Shown piece after piece: positions 9,664 through 18,106 of a stretch of 37,353 nucleotides of DNA. The stretch is from Gemmatimonadota bacterium. Lineage in GTDB: Bacteria > Latescibacterota > UBA2968. Where the stretch lies: positions 1 to 37,353 of the forward strand of contig VXRD01000098.1 of NCBI GenBank assembly GCA_009838845.1, in the 5' to 3' direction. Numbering within the stretch: the first letter of the stretch is position 1; each line of letters opens with the position of its first letter. The translations under genes were made by a program, and so were the position numbers. The notes beneath the pieces were generated by a model that was given only the letters and a program-made list of their open reading frames with translations, had not been told where the DNA came from and did no database searches.

Positions 9664-10743
9664 ATGCAAAACCTCTACTACCTGATCGCTCTCTTGTGCT
9701 TTGGGGGATGCGCCGCGCAATACGTTCTGGCACCCGATGGGGAATACGATTATCGCGTACCCGTTGGGCGAGGCGATGCCCAGGCGGGATTTGAAACCCT
9801 GTTCACCTCCACCGTAAAAGTCGTGTGGACGCCCCAATATGCCAACGTGTTCTACACACATAATATGAGAGATGACAGGGGCTTTTCACGCCATTTGCCT
9901 TTAACAGATAAAAACAGCCCAACGGGGTATCGGCTGGCGCGAGATGGTATCCGCAAAACCGTCGATTCTTATTCCAAAGTGGGCACCGCGCTTGTGGTCA
10001 CGCGGCAAACCTCGACCAATCGATACGATGTGGCAATTGCACTGACAAATGCACATGTGGTGACAGCACCGGATACCATTCGGTATTTTATGCGGGACGC
10101 CCGGGGCATGGAAACGAAGGTACTCGAACGGATTTCCATCAAAATCAGCACCTCATTGCACGTGGTCAATCGCAATGGCGAAAGCATCTCTGCAAAAATC
10201 GTGCGCCTCGACCCTGAAGTAGATCTGGCTTTGCTCAAACTCAATATTCCCAACCCGATGAGAGACCCATCGCCTTTTTCTCGGCGGCTGGGCAAAACAT
10301 CGGATCTGCAATGGGGCAATTTTGTCTATATCGCAGGTCATCCAAAAAACAAGATGCGCCTCACTGCGGGCACAGTGAGTTTGGACGAAGACAAAGATCG
10401 GTTTTTTGTCGATGCGCCCATCCGTGCGGGCTACAGTGGCGGGCCTGTAGTTGCCGTGCGAGATGGACTGCCCAATTTTGAACTCGTGGGTCTTTGTCGG
10501 GGAGCCACAACAGAAACATTCCGATTGCTGGTACCCAACCGAAAACTGAATGAAGGGGCGACATTATCGCCCGACTTGCTCGGTCACATCTCGGTTGAAG
10601 AGCGCGAGGTCGTGGAACCCGGTTTGGGTATCATCGTGGGAATAGAAGCCGTCAAACGCTTTCTATTGGACAGTCGCGAACCGCTCCGCGAGATCGGTGT
10701 AAATATCAAAACCGACGCGGCAATGCGAATGTGGGGGTTTTGA
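9664..10743 (+). CDS. Trypsin-like serine protease lipoprotein
   Basis: A 359-residue lipoprotein with a chymotrypsin/HtrA-type protease domain. The signal ends at CFGGC (lipobox). The triad is readable: His in LTNAHVV near residue 125, Asp in DPEVDLALLKL near 183, and Ser in GYSGGPVV near 261, the last in the classical GxSGGP context with a preceding AGHP strand. There is no PDZ domain; the C-terminal 60 residues (VVEPGLGIIVGIEAVKRFL) close the barrel. It probably cleaves misfolded or specific proteins in the periplasm or at the outer membrane. A segment of about 50 residues between the lipobox and protease domain is of unknown function. It is not closely linked to either neighbour. Family is clear, substrate is not. 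Confidence 0.88.
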   Translation: MQNLYYLIALLCFGGCAAQYVLAPDGEYDYRVPVGRGDAQAGFETLFTSTVKVVWTPQYANVFYTHNMRDDRGFSRHLPLTDKNSPTGYRLARDGIRKTVDSYSKVGTALVVTRQTSTNRYDVAIALTNAHVVTAPDTIRYFMRDARGMETKVLERISIKISTSLHVVNRNGESISAKIVRLDPEVDLALLKLNIPNPMRDPSPFSRRLGKTSDLQWGNFVYIAGHPKNKMRLTAGTVSLDEDKDRFFVDAPIRAGYSGGPVVAVRDGLPNFELVGLCRGATTETFRLLVPNRKLNEGATLSPDLLGHISVEEREVVEPGLGIIVGIEAVKRFLLDSREPLREIGVNIKTDAAMRMWGF

Positions 10744-10814
10744 ATCCGGGCGGATTTGTATTATATTCCAAATTACGCGATGTGTGACTTGAAAAATAAA
10801 TGTGCTATACACCG

Positions 10815-10917
10815 TGTCATGCTGAGGAAGCCGATAGGCTGACGAAGCATCTGTTGCCCATGCACACTGTTGAGGCAGCAGATGCTTCGACTCCGCTGCG
10901 CTCCGCTCAGAATGACA
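10815..10917. repeat. Dispersed-type imperfect palindromic repeat (TGTCATGCTGAG...CTCAGAATGACA)
   Basis: The ends TGTCATGCTGAG (10815-10826) and CTCAGAATGACA (10906-10917) are imperfect inverted repeats, and GAAGCATCTG on the left pairs with CAGATGCTTC on the right. This sequence type is a widespread non-coding intergenic repeat in diverse bacteria (recognised from general knowledge). It has no transposase and could be MITE-like. Confidence 0.7.
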
Positions 10918-10982
10918 GGGCTCTTATGACCTCTGACTTGAAATTACACATGACGTTCCAAATTGTTAATCCGAATTTGTAG

Positions 10983-11004
10983 GGGCGACCCCCTGTGGTC
11001 GCCC
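10983..11004. repeat. Small palindrome GGGCGACC-N6-GGTCGCCC
   Basis: A perfect 8-bp stem with a 6-base loop just upstream of the superoxide dismutase gene. Its TAGGGGCG...CGCCCGT frame recurs at 11543-11569, suggesting a family of short palindromes. It has no T-run, so it is not a typical terminator. Confidence 0.6.
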
Positions 11005-11030
11005 GTTGACCTTTTTACAAGGAGACCAAT

Positions 11031-11474
11031 ATGAAACATTTTACTGCTTCTTTGCTGAGCGTATTCCTTTTTCCCATTCTCGTCGGGGCGCACTGCGAGA
11101 TACCGTGTGGGATCTATGGCGATGAGGGTCGGTTTGCTCTGCTATTGGAAAATGTGACCACCATTGAAAAGTCGATGAATGAAATCAATAAATTATCGGG
11201 AGAAAGCGAGAAAAACAACAACCAGATCGTGCGTTGGGTTGTCAACAAAGAGCACCATGCCGATCAGATTCGCGACATTGTCGCACAATACTTCCTGGCG
11301 CAGCGGATCACAGAACCTGCGGAAGGGGATGCCGCAGCCTATACTGAAAAGCTAATAGCCCTGCACAAAATTATACGCACGGCAATGAAATGCAAGCAAA
11401 CCACAGACCCGAAAAACGCGCAGACCTTGCGCGATCACATAAACGCTTTTCAGACGCTTTACAATGCGAAATAA
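11031..11474 (+). CDS. sodN: Nickel superoxide dismutase with Sec-type signal peptide
   Basis: Converts superoxide to oxygen and hydrogen peroxide with a nickel ion held at the mature N terminus. The 147-residue precursor begins with a normal Sec signal (MKHFTASLLSVFLFPILVGA); cleavage after A20 would expose HCEIPCGIY, matching the nickel hook HCxxPCxxY (His1, Cys2, Cys6, Tyr9). The rest is a helical bundle, with VVNKEHHADQIRDIVAQYF resembling the family. In many bacteria the hook is released by a dedicated SodX peptidase, and no sodX is in this window. Here signal peptidase I could make the mature end during export, placing the enzyme in the periplasm. AAGGAG at 11019-11024 fixes the start. 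A terminator follows at 11581. The cleavage model is inferred. Confidence 0.92.
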   Translation: MKHFTASLLSVFLFPILVGAHCEIPCGIYGDEGRFALLLENVTTIEKSMNEINKLSGESEKNNNQIVRWVVNKEHHADQIRDIVAQYFLAQRITEPAEGDAAAYTEKLIALHKIIRTAMKCKQTTDPKNAQTLRDHINAFQTLYNAK

Positions 11475-11487
11475 AGGACCGGGGACC

Positions 11488-11509
11488 GGGACGGCACAGG
11501 GGCCGTCCC
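11488..11509. repeat. Short palindrome GGGACGGC / GCCGTCCC
   Basis: GGGACGGC (11488-11495) pairs with GCCGTCCC (11502-11509) around a six-base loop, 14 bases after the sodN stop. There is no T-run, so it is more likely a repeat or mRNA-stabilising hairpin than a terminator. Confidence 0.5.
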
Positions 11510-11542
11510 CTACGATCTCCTGCGTTTGAACACAATCATTTT

Positions 11543-11567
11543 AGGGGCGGTGTCCCCGTGCCCGCCC
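11543..11567. repeat. Short palindrome of the GGGGCG...CGCCC type
   Basis: AGGGGCGG and CCGCCC flank a small loop, resembling the palindrome at 10983-11004. Together they bracket the sodN gene. Function is unknown. Confidence 0.45.
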
Positions 11568-11580
11568 GTCACAATTCATG

Positions 11581-11619
11581 GGACAATCTCCATCGAGACT
11601 GTCCTATTTTTTTTATTTT
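11581..11619 (+). terminator. Intrinsic terminator downstream of sodN
   Basis: GGACA-A-TCTC (11581-11590) pairs with GAGA-C-TGTCC (11595-11604) with one A/C mismatch and a four-base loop, followed by a T-rich run to 11619. It would isolate sodN from groES. Confidence 0.75.
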
Positions 11620-11622
11620 TTC

Positions 11623-11651
11623 TTGCGCTTCTGAAAGGTCTTTGATATATT
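11623..11651 (+). promoter_or_regulatory. groESL promoter (-35 TTGCGC, -10 TATATT)
   Basis: TTGCGC at 11623-11628 and TATATT at 11646-11651 are separated by exactly 17 bases, the spacing of a housekeeping sigma promoter. Transcription would start near 11658, placing the CIRCE operator at about +5. Confidence 0.75.
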
Positions 11652-11661
11652 CTCCGCCCCA

Positions 11662-11688
11662 TTAGCACTCGACAAGTGAGAGTGCTAA
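11662..11688. promoter_or_regulatory. CIRCE operator (HrcA-binding site)
   Basis: TTAGCACTC, nine bases, GAGTGCTAA: a perfect CIRCE element. HrcA represses groESL by binding this site, and heat titrates HrcA. hrcA itself is not in the window. Confidence 0.95.
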
Positions 11689-11739
11689 AACACATCATCC
11701 GTTTCTTTTCACTCCACCTCGCAGAAGGAGGCTATAACA

Positions 11740-12030
11740 ATGGCGAAGGTGAAACCCCTCGGGGATCGCGTACTACTAAAACCTGTTGAAGAAGACGAAC
11801 AGGTCAAGGGCGGCATCATCATTCCCGACACAGCCAAAGAAAAACCCCAGCGGGGCGAAATTGTGGCTGTTGGCGATGGCAAGCCCGACGATTCGGGCAA
11901 CCGGATCCCGTTGTCGGTCGCATCCGGCGATACAGTACTTTACGGCAAGTATTCAGGCACAGAAGTCCGTCTGGACGACGAAGACTATCTGATCATGCCC
12001 GAAGGCGATATTTTAGCGATCATTGATTAA
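11740..12030 (+). CDS. groES: Co-chaperonin GroES
   Basis: The 96-residue cap of the GroEL chamber. It has the normal length and signature: [17 protein letters not shown] at the N terminus, the mobile loop around [16 protein letters not shown], and [15 protein letters not shown] at the C terminus. The ribosome site AGAAGGAGG lies about ten bases upstream. It is the first gene of a two-gene heat-shock operon repressed through CIRCE, with groEL starting 42 bases downstream. Confidence 0.98.
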   Translation: MAKVKPLGDRVLLKPVEEDEQVKGGIIIPDTAKEKPQRGEIVAVGDGKPDDSGNRIPLSVASGDTVLYGKYSGTEVRLDDEDYLIMPEGDILAIID

Positions 12031-13698
<1,668 letters not shown>

Positions 13699-13714
13699 AC
13701 GGTCAGTCTTTCGC

Positions 13715-13747
13715 AAAAAAAGGACATCCTGTTGGGTGTCCTTTTTT
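13715..13747 (+). terminator. Intrinsic terminator of groESL
   Basis: GGACATCC pairs with GGGTGTCC around TGTT, flanked by A-run and T-run (T6 from 13742). This is a strong rho-independent terminator. Confidence 0.95.
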
Positions 13748-13777
13748 GTTTGGAATTATATACAATATACCAGGATC

Positions 13778-13826
13778 AATCAGTTTTGGACCGTAGAATC
13801 GAGGTTCGAATCCCAGTTGGGCAACC
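13778..13826 (+). pseudogene. tRNA-like 3' fragment
   Basis: TTTTGGA at 13783-13789 looks like an anticodon loop with TTG (Gln), and GGTTCGAATCC at 13803-13813 is a typical T-loop, followed by CAGTTGGGCAACC resembling an acceptor 3' strand. The D-arm and 5' acceptor are absent, and the T-stem and anticodon stem have mismatches. It is a remnant or fragment rather than a functional tRNA, possibly an integration scar. Confidence 0.4.
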
Positions 13827-13862
13827 TATTTTTTCGCTGAACTTTGATTCTATCTTCAAAGA

Positions 13863-13916
13863 CCGTAAGAGTTTTTGCTCCAACTGAGCAACACTTACGG
13901 CCTTTTATTTTTTTAT
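13863..13916 (+). terminator. Hairpin with T-run
   Basis: CCGTAAG (13863-13869) pairs with CTTACGG (13894-13900); an inner stem TTGCTC/GAGCAA (13875-13880 with 13886-13891) closes it. CCTTTTATTTTTTT follows. It has the form of a strong intrinsic terminator for anything transcribed from the tRNA-like fragment. Confidence 0.75.
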
Positions 13917-14033
13917 CAAAAGTTTCGAAAGCGATCAATTCTTTCACCATACCGCTCATTCATCGCTCAAATTTTACACTAACGCCCGTTCTCCTCTATC
14001 CCCGCTTCAACAGGCAATCTTGAAATTCAAGCT

Positions 14034-14249
14034 GTGAATAAGACCGCAATACAGCATATCAAAGGCATAATAAGGTACCTGAACTTCTTTGGAGCCTTTT
14101 TATCGTGCAATTTTGTGATATTTGCATTTTTTGGCTCGATATTTGCTTTGGATTCTGACTGTTGCGTTTGTCCAAAATACGACCAAATCCCAGACCAAGC
14201 ATATCACAGGGCAGACATTGAAACCATATCCAGGCCGAAATTGCATTAG
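14034..14249 (+). CDS. Doubtful small membrane protein
   Basis: A 71-codon open frame beginning with GTG. It contains one hydrophobic segment (FFGAFLSCNFVIFAFFGSIFA) followed by a cysteine-bearing tail (DSDCCVCPKYDQ). There is no good ribosome site and no recognised family. It lies just upstream of another small membrane protein, so it may be real, but coincidence cannot be excluded. Confidence 0.2.
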   Translation: MNKTAIQHIKGIIRYLNFFGAFLSCNFVIFAFFGSIFALDSDCCVCPKYDQIPDQAYHRADIETISRPKLH

Positions 14250-14299
14250 AAATCTATTTTCTCTATACTTATATTAGAAAAGTGAAAAGGCACAACAGA

Positions 14300-14731
14300 A
14301 TGGCGGAGAAAACAGACGAAGAAAGGGTGTCAATTTGGAGCACGGGAGACACAGAAAGAACATGGCTGATAGCTTTAGCAGTACTGTTCTTTGTCTCTTC
14401 TCTATCACTGGTTCTTTGGTACAATTGGTACAAAATTACTAAACCTGATTACGATGCAATTATTACGGTAATCAGTATTATAGGATCCATAGGTCTCTCT
14501 GCTATCACTTTAGCATTCTTCATTATAGAGGGGGTAAATCTCATGATCGTCCCAGTTCAAAAAATCCGTGCTGAGACTGAAAGATATCTTGAAAAACGCT
14601 TCCAAGATGGGCAAAGAAAAGGACATGAGGAAACCATTGCCATAGTAAAAAAAATGCATCCGGATATTGACATAGAAGCCATACGCGCTGCCTTAGAAGA
14701 TCAAAATGGGAGTACAACAAATGGTCAGTGA
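14300..14731 (+). CDS. Small two-TM membrane protein of unknown function
   Basis: A 143-residue protein from the ATG at 14300; a GTG at 14282 would add six residues. It has a short charged N terminus, two transmembrane helices (about LIALAVLFFVSSLSLVLWY and IITVISIIGSIGLSAITLAF), and a cytoplasmic helical tail rich in charge (KIRAETERYLEKRFQDGQRKG) ending in KMHPDIDIEAIRAALED. The tail could form a coiled coil. No family is recognised. It stands in an AT-rich, gene-poor stretch and is convergent with the sialidase operon. Its base use differs from neighbouring genes, which would fit acquisition by transfer, but this is weak evidence. Confidence 0.6.
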   Translation: MAEKTDEERVSIWSTGDTERTWLIALAVLFFVSSLSLVLWYNWYKITKPDYDAIITVISIIGSIGLSAITLAFFIIEGVNLMIVPVQKIRAETERYLEKRFQDGQRKGHEETIAIVKKMHPDIDIEAIRAALEDQNGSTTNGQ

Positions 14732-14799
14732 TTATAAAAATCCTTTACAAAGAGAAGCTCACATGGACCTTATCTGCGAATCATTTCTTTTTTAATACC

Positions 14800-16092
14800 T
14801 TACCCACCACAAAAAAACACCCGATTATTGATCACCTCGCCTATTTCTTTATCCGGATAACGGGATTCCCCATCAAAAAAAACAAAAGGCGGGTACTGCC
14901 CTGCGGGAATGGTATTGGCACCAGCAGGACGTTCCAGATTCGCCTCATTAAAAATCGCATCCTGGGGCAAAGCGAGTTGCGACTTCCAATCCCCATCCTG
15001 CAAAGTCAACCAGACCAGACGCTTATCCTCTGTCTCCCAATTTAATCCACGCGTGGGCTTGCCCTCATTCCAGCCCCTTCCAAGAGGCTGAAACTCCAGC
15101 AAAGCATAAAGCGTACCCGCTTCATCCATACTAAACGCCCCCCGGCACCCCGTCGGCCGGTGGCCTGGAAAACCCGTATCAATGGACTCTCGCTGCCACA
15201 CACCCTTTGCATCGAGATAGGCGTGAACGATCTCACCCGGCTCATCCAAATGTGAAACATAGAGAATATGTGGTCCCTCAGAAGAAACCACAATACAACC
15301 CTGTGAGAGAACCTCGGGACGGGGCATAGGTTCGTGGCGCTCATCCTCCTCAGAACGCGCAAGAACATCGAGCTGCTCGGGCCGCGCTGGCAACTCGACG
15401 CGCGAGCCATCGGCCCTCTCCCACGTCTCGCCACCATCTCGGCTACACATATAACACACAGCCTGATGCAGCCCGCGCTGATCGTAGATTCCCCTGCCCT
15501 CGTAAAAATCCACCACAAGATGAAGAACACCATCTGCACCCACAGCCATACCAGTCTGGAAAGCACCATAACCCGTATAATCCTCACGCCGTTTGACCAA
15601 TTTCCCGCGCGCTTCCCAGACTCCACCCTTATCTTTAGAATAAAAATCCACACCATCCCAGCGATTGGATGAACGCACCGTCAAATAAAGCGCATCGTCC
15701 AAACCGCACACAACAACCGGATAGGTCCCCGACCCGGCTGGCTCTCCCTCTGTCCACTCACTCGCATCATTGGGCCGCACCGACCGCCGATACGTCACCG
15801 GCGAATTATGACCACTCATAATAGCCTGCAAGTAGCCCTGATGGTCAATAGTCATAACCGGACGCGCGTGATTATCGCGTCCCTGATTAAGCGTAAACGG
15901 TCCCAAACATTCGCCAGTATCGCGATCAAAAGTGCAAACCCTGTTAAAATAGCCCTCACGCGTAACATCCTGCCAGACCACATGCGTCCTACCCTCGTAC
16001 GTAACAACCTTATTCCCCGCGCCAGAAGTCGCGCGCTCACTACCAATTTGAGAAATTAATCTGGTCACATTGAACTCCCTCGAGTGCATCAT
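14800..16092 (-). CDS. BNR-4 repeat protein, sialidase/polysaccharide-lyase-like propeller
   Basis: A 430-residue beta-propeller protein, third gene of the amidohydrolase/sialidase operon. NHARPVMTIDHQGYLQAIMSGHN-type residues near 95 and the alternating 'DG...H/Y' blades match the BNR-4 group (seen in unclassified propellers and some ulvan-type lyases). One Asp-box-like CSRDGGETW occurs near 220. There is no signal peptide, so it is cytoplasmic. The start overlaps the upstream stop as ATGATG (4-base overlap), indicating translational coupling; a second ATG one codon on is equally possible. Substrate is probably an acidic or deoxy sugar polymer fragment, inferred from neighbours. Precise activity is not determinable. 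Confidence 0.75.
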   Translation of the reverse strand: MMHSREFNVTRLISQIGSERATSGAGNKVVTYEGRTHVVWQDVTREGYFNRVCTFDRDTGECLGPFTLNQGRDNHARPVMTIDHQGYLQAIMSGHNSPVTYRRSVRPNDASEWTEGEPAGSGTYPVVVCGLDDALYLTVRSSNRWDGVDFYSKDKGGVWEARGKLVKRREDYTGYGAFQTGMAVGADGVLHLVVDFYEGRGIYDQRGLHQAVCYMCSRDGGETWERADGSRVELPARPEQLDVLARSEEDERHEPMPRPEVLSQGCIVVSSEGPHILYVSHLDEPGEIVHAYLDAKGVWQRESIDTGFPGHRPTGCRGAFSMDEAGTLYALLEFQPLGRGWNEGKPTRGLNWETEDKRLVWLTLQDGDWKSQLALPQDAIFNEANLERPAGANTIPAGQYPPFVFFDGESRYPDKEIGEVINNRVFFCGG

Positions 16093-17114
16093 ATCCTAAA
16101 CCGCTCAAAAATTAGATACTGATACGAATGTTCTTCGCCCGCCTCATACAAACACCCAACATCTCCATCGGGTAACAGAGTTAGGCAGGAATACGCTGCT
16201 GGACCCTCGTGCAACAGCTTTTCCCGGACCCATGTCTCTCCGCCATCCTCGCTCAAACGCACAGTCATATTCTCGCGCTCGCCTCTACCCTTCCCCGGAT
16301 AAAACCGATCTCCAGCTTCGGGACTTTCCACCGGCGTAAGCGACACCGGATTTGAAAAAAACAATCGGTCGCCTTCGCCTATCAAACTCGCCTGACATTT
16401 TGGACACGGCAAATTCGCATCGTGTACAACCTCCGACCAACTGTGTCCACCATCCCCACTCACCGAAATCCCCCGCAACCCTTCGCTAAACGTCTGCATC
16501 CGAATATTCATCTTCAACGACCCATCCGCCAGTTCCACAACCTGACATTCATTCGCACCCGGTGTAATCAACGCACTCATCTGCCAAGTCGCCCCGTGGT
16601 CATCGCTATAAATTGTATGCGAACCATTCCCATAAGTCTCATCCTCTCGATGATCGCACGGAATCACCAGCCGCCCCCTGTGCTCCCCCCGCTGCAATTG
16701 AATACCAACACCCGGACCCGTCGCATACCAATTCCACGAAGGCTTCTTCACAACCGCAGTAATCTCCGTGGGATCTGCCCACGTCTTCCCATCATCCCCA
16801 CTATGCGTAATGAACACATCGTCATTCTCCCGACAAAACGGTAGCCAGATCACACCCGTATCACCATCCACCACAGGACACGGATTACCAATCGTCACCT
16901 CCCCAGGCTCCCCGTAAATCAACAACTGTTCAGACCACGTCTCCCCACCGTCCTCTGACCGCTTCACCAGCAAATCGAGATCCCCGTGATCCCCGCGCCC
17001 GGTGCGCCGCCCCTCGCAAAACGCCAGCAAAGTCCCCGCCTTTGTCACCAGCAATGCCGGAATGCGATACGTGTGATACCCATCCTGGCCACTGGTATAT
17101 ACATGTGTCTTCAT
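16089..17114 (-). CDS. Exo-sialidase-like glycosidase (GH33 type)
   Basis: A 341-residue six-bladed propeller of the sialidase family. It shows the YRIP motif (R17, first arginine of the triad), EGRRTGRGDHGD (putative acid Asp42), several Asp-boxes (SEDGGETW, SGDDGKTW, SDDHGATW, SGDGGHSW), GNPCPVVD, ANECQVVEL and the late tyrosine in AAYSC. These are the features of GH33 enzymes that cleave terminal sialic or related acids. There is no signal peptide, which argues for an intracellular enzyme acting on imported oligosaccharides, or for a different acidic substrate. GGGAGG at 17119-17124 sits four bases before the ATG. The upstream amidohydrolase ends 15 bases away, so the two are co-transcribed. 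Confidence 0.85.
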   Translation of the reverse strand: MKTHVYTSGQDGYHTYRIPALLVTKAGTLLAFCEGRRTGRGDHGDLDLLVKRSEDGGETWSEQLLIYGEPGEVTIGNPCPVVDGDTGVIWLPFCRENDDVFITHSGDDGKTWADPTEITAVVKKPSWNWYATGPGVGIQLQRGEHRGRLVIPCDHREDETYGNGSHTIYSDDHGATWQMSALITPGANECQVVELADGSLKMNIRMQTFSEGLRGISVSGDGGHSWSEVVHDANLPCPKCQASLIGEGDRLFFSNPVSLTPVESPEAGDRFYPGKGRGERENMTVRLSEDGGETWVREKLLHEGPAAYSCLTLLPDGDVGCLYEAGEEHSYQYLIFERFRI

Positions 17115-17129
17115 AACGCCTCCCTTGTA

Positions 17130-18005
17130 TTATGACCTCTCCACAGGAACCAGCCGCAGTGCATTCTCGCAATAAATCTTCCGCCTGACATCCTGTGGCA
17201 AATCTAACCCATCTATATGTACCTGCAACGCATTCCCCGGAGCATCGCGCCCAAACAACAAACGATCCTGATACTCGATCAAAAAATCCCGCCCCCTATC
17301 ATCCATCCGCGTCAACGCATTCAAACCAGAACCCGCCGACAAATCCGCCCAGAGATTCGCATAGTGTGCAAACAAATCAAACAAACGCCCCCCCGGCACA
17401 ATTGGACCCGAAGGATATACCTCCGCATCAGTCGCCTCATCCCCACTCACATGCCGCCAGAACCCAGGCGCGTGACCGACAAACGTCGTATCTGGACACG
17501 CCTGCAACGCCTGCTCCAGCGCGCCAATCTCCCCACCATACCAGGCCTCCTGATACACCCCATTCAAAAACGGCGTATCAATATGCAACACCACTGGCGC
17601 ACCCAACTCACCCGCCTTGCGAAACAACAAAATCGCACGGGGATCGTTCAACAACATCCGATAGCTCCACTCCCCACACACCCGAACACCATGCGAATAA
17701 TACGCAGCCTCAAAAAGCCCTGCGGCATCGCCCTCTGAAGGACAGGGACAATATCCCGCCACAAACCGATCGGGATATTTCTCACACGCCCGCGAAAGAT
17801 CATTCAACGTCGTCCCCGCGTGCGTGCCATCGGGCCGTGCATTGACCGGATTAAACACGCGATGGCTGCTCGCCACATGCTCACCCGGCGGCAAATACCA
17901 CGTAAGCAACCACGCCACATCATACCCGAACTGATCCATCTCATTCAGCACGCCCTCGGCATTCAAACCGTGATAATAAATGTGATTATGCGCATCAATA
18001 ATCAT
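17130..18005 (-). CDS. Amidohydrolase (amidohydrolase_2 / TIM-barrel metal hydrolase)
   Basis: A 291-residue metal-dependent hydrolase of the amidohydrolase_2 family, whose members hydrolyse or decarboxylate cyclic acids and lactones. Metal ligands are visible: H6 and H8 in MIIDAHNHIYY, the histidine of VVLHID, FVGHAPGFW, and D in LLFGRDAPG. The C terminus KIYCENALRLVP is typical of the family. It is the first gene of the operon, upstream of two sialidase-fold genes, suggesting it may process a sugar acid or its lactone released by them. This link is inference from position only. A divergent gap of 101 bases separates it from pyrD. Confidence 0.82.
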   Translation of the reverse strand: MIIDAHNHIYYHGLNAEGVLNEMDQFGYDVAWLLTWYLPPGEHVASSHRVFNPVNARPDGTHAGTTLNDLSRACEKYPDRFVAGYCPCPSEGDAAGLFEAAYYSHGVRVCGEWSYRMLLNDPRAILLFRKAGELGAPVVLHIDTPFLNGVYQEAWYGGEIGALEQALQACPDTTFVGHAPGFWRHVSGDEATDAEVYPSGPIVPGGRLFDLFAHYANLWADLSAGSGLNALTRMDDRGRDFLIEYQDRLLFGRDAPGNALQVHIDGLDLPQDVRRKIYCENALRLVPVERS

Positions 18006-18035
18006 CGTACAAACCCCCGGATTTCATGATTTCCC

Positions 18036-18063
18036 TTGACGAAGTTCAATCCTAAAATAATAT
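18036..18063 (+). promoter_or_regulatory. Probable pyrD promoter
   Basis: TTGACG at 18036-18041 and TAATAT at 18058-18063 are 16 bases apart. Transcription would start near 18070, leaving a leader of about 37 bases before pyrD. Confidence 0.5.
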
Positions 18064-18106
18064 TAATCTCGCGTCATTCAAGAACGAAAACCCCAATCAC
18101 GGTCAA

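Larger units (their letters stand above)
10744..11030. other. Intergenic region carrying two palindromic repeats
   Basis: No supported gene; a 60-codon open frame here lies inside a repeat and is discounted. It holds the 103-bp repeat at 10815-10917 and the small palindrome at 10983-11004. TGACTTGAAA occurs directly repeated at 10785-10794 and 10934-10943, and TTCCAAATT at 10766-10774 and 10956-10964, on either side of the large repeat. No convincing promoter for the superoxide dismutase gene is seen. Confidence 0.6.
13748..14281. other. Gene-poor AT-rich region with tRNA-like remnant
   Basis: About 530 bases with no well-supported gene. It contains a tRNA 3'-half-like fragment at 13778-13826, a hairpin terminator at 13863-13916, and a doubtful 71-codon open frame at 14034-14249. 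Composition is richer in A/T than the flanking genes. No integrase, transposase or repeat border is visible. Confidence 0.5.

Noticed and set aside
10800-10982. A 60-codon open frame (10800-10982).
   Set aside because: It is inside the palindromic repeat, which explains its sequence. It has no ribosome site or recognisable product.
17195-17845. A long proline/threonine/histidine-rich frame opposite the amidohydrolase.
   Set aside because: Its composition is that of a shadow of a GC-biased gene on the other strand.
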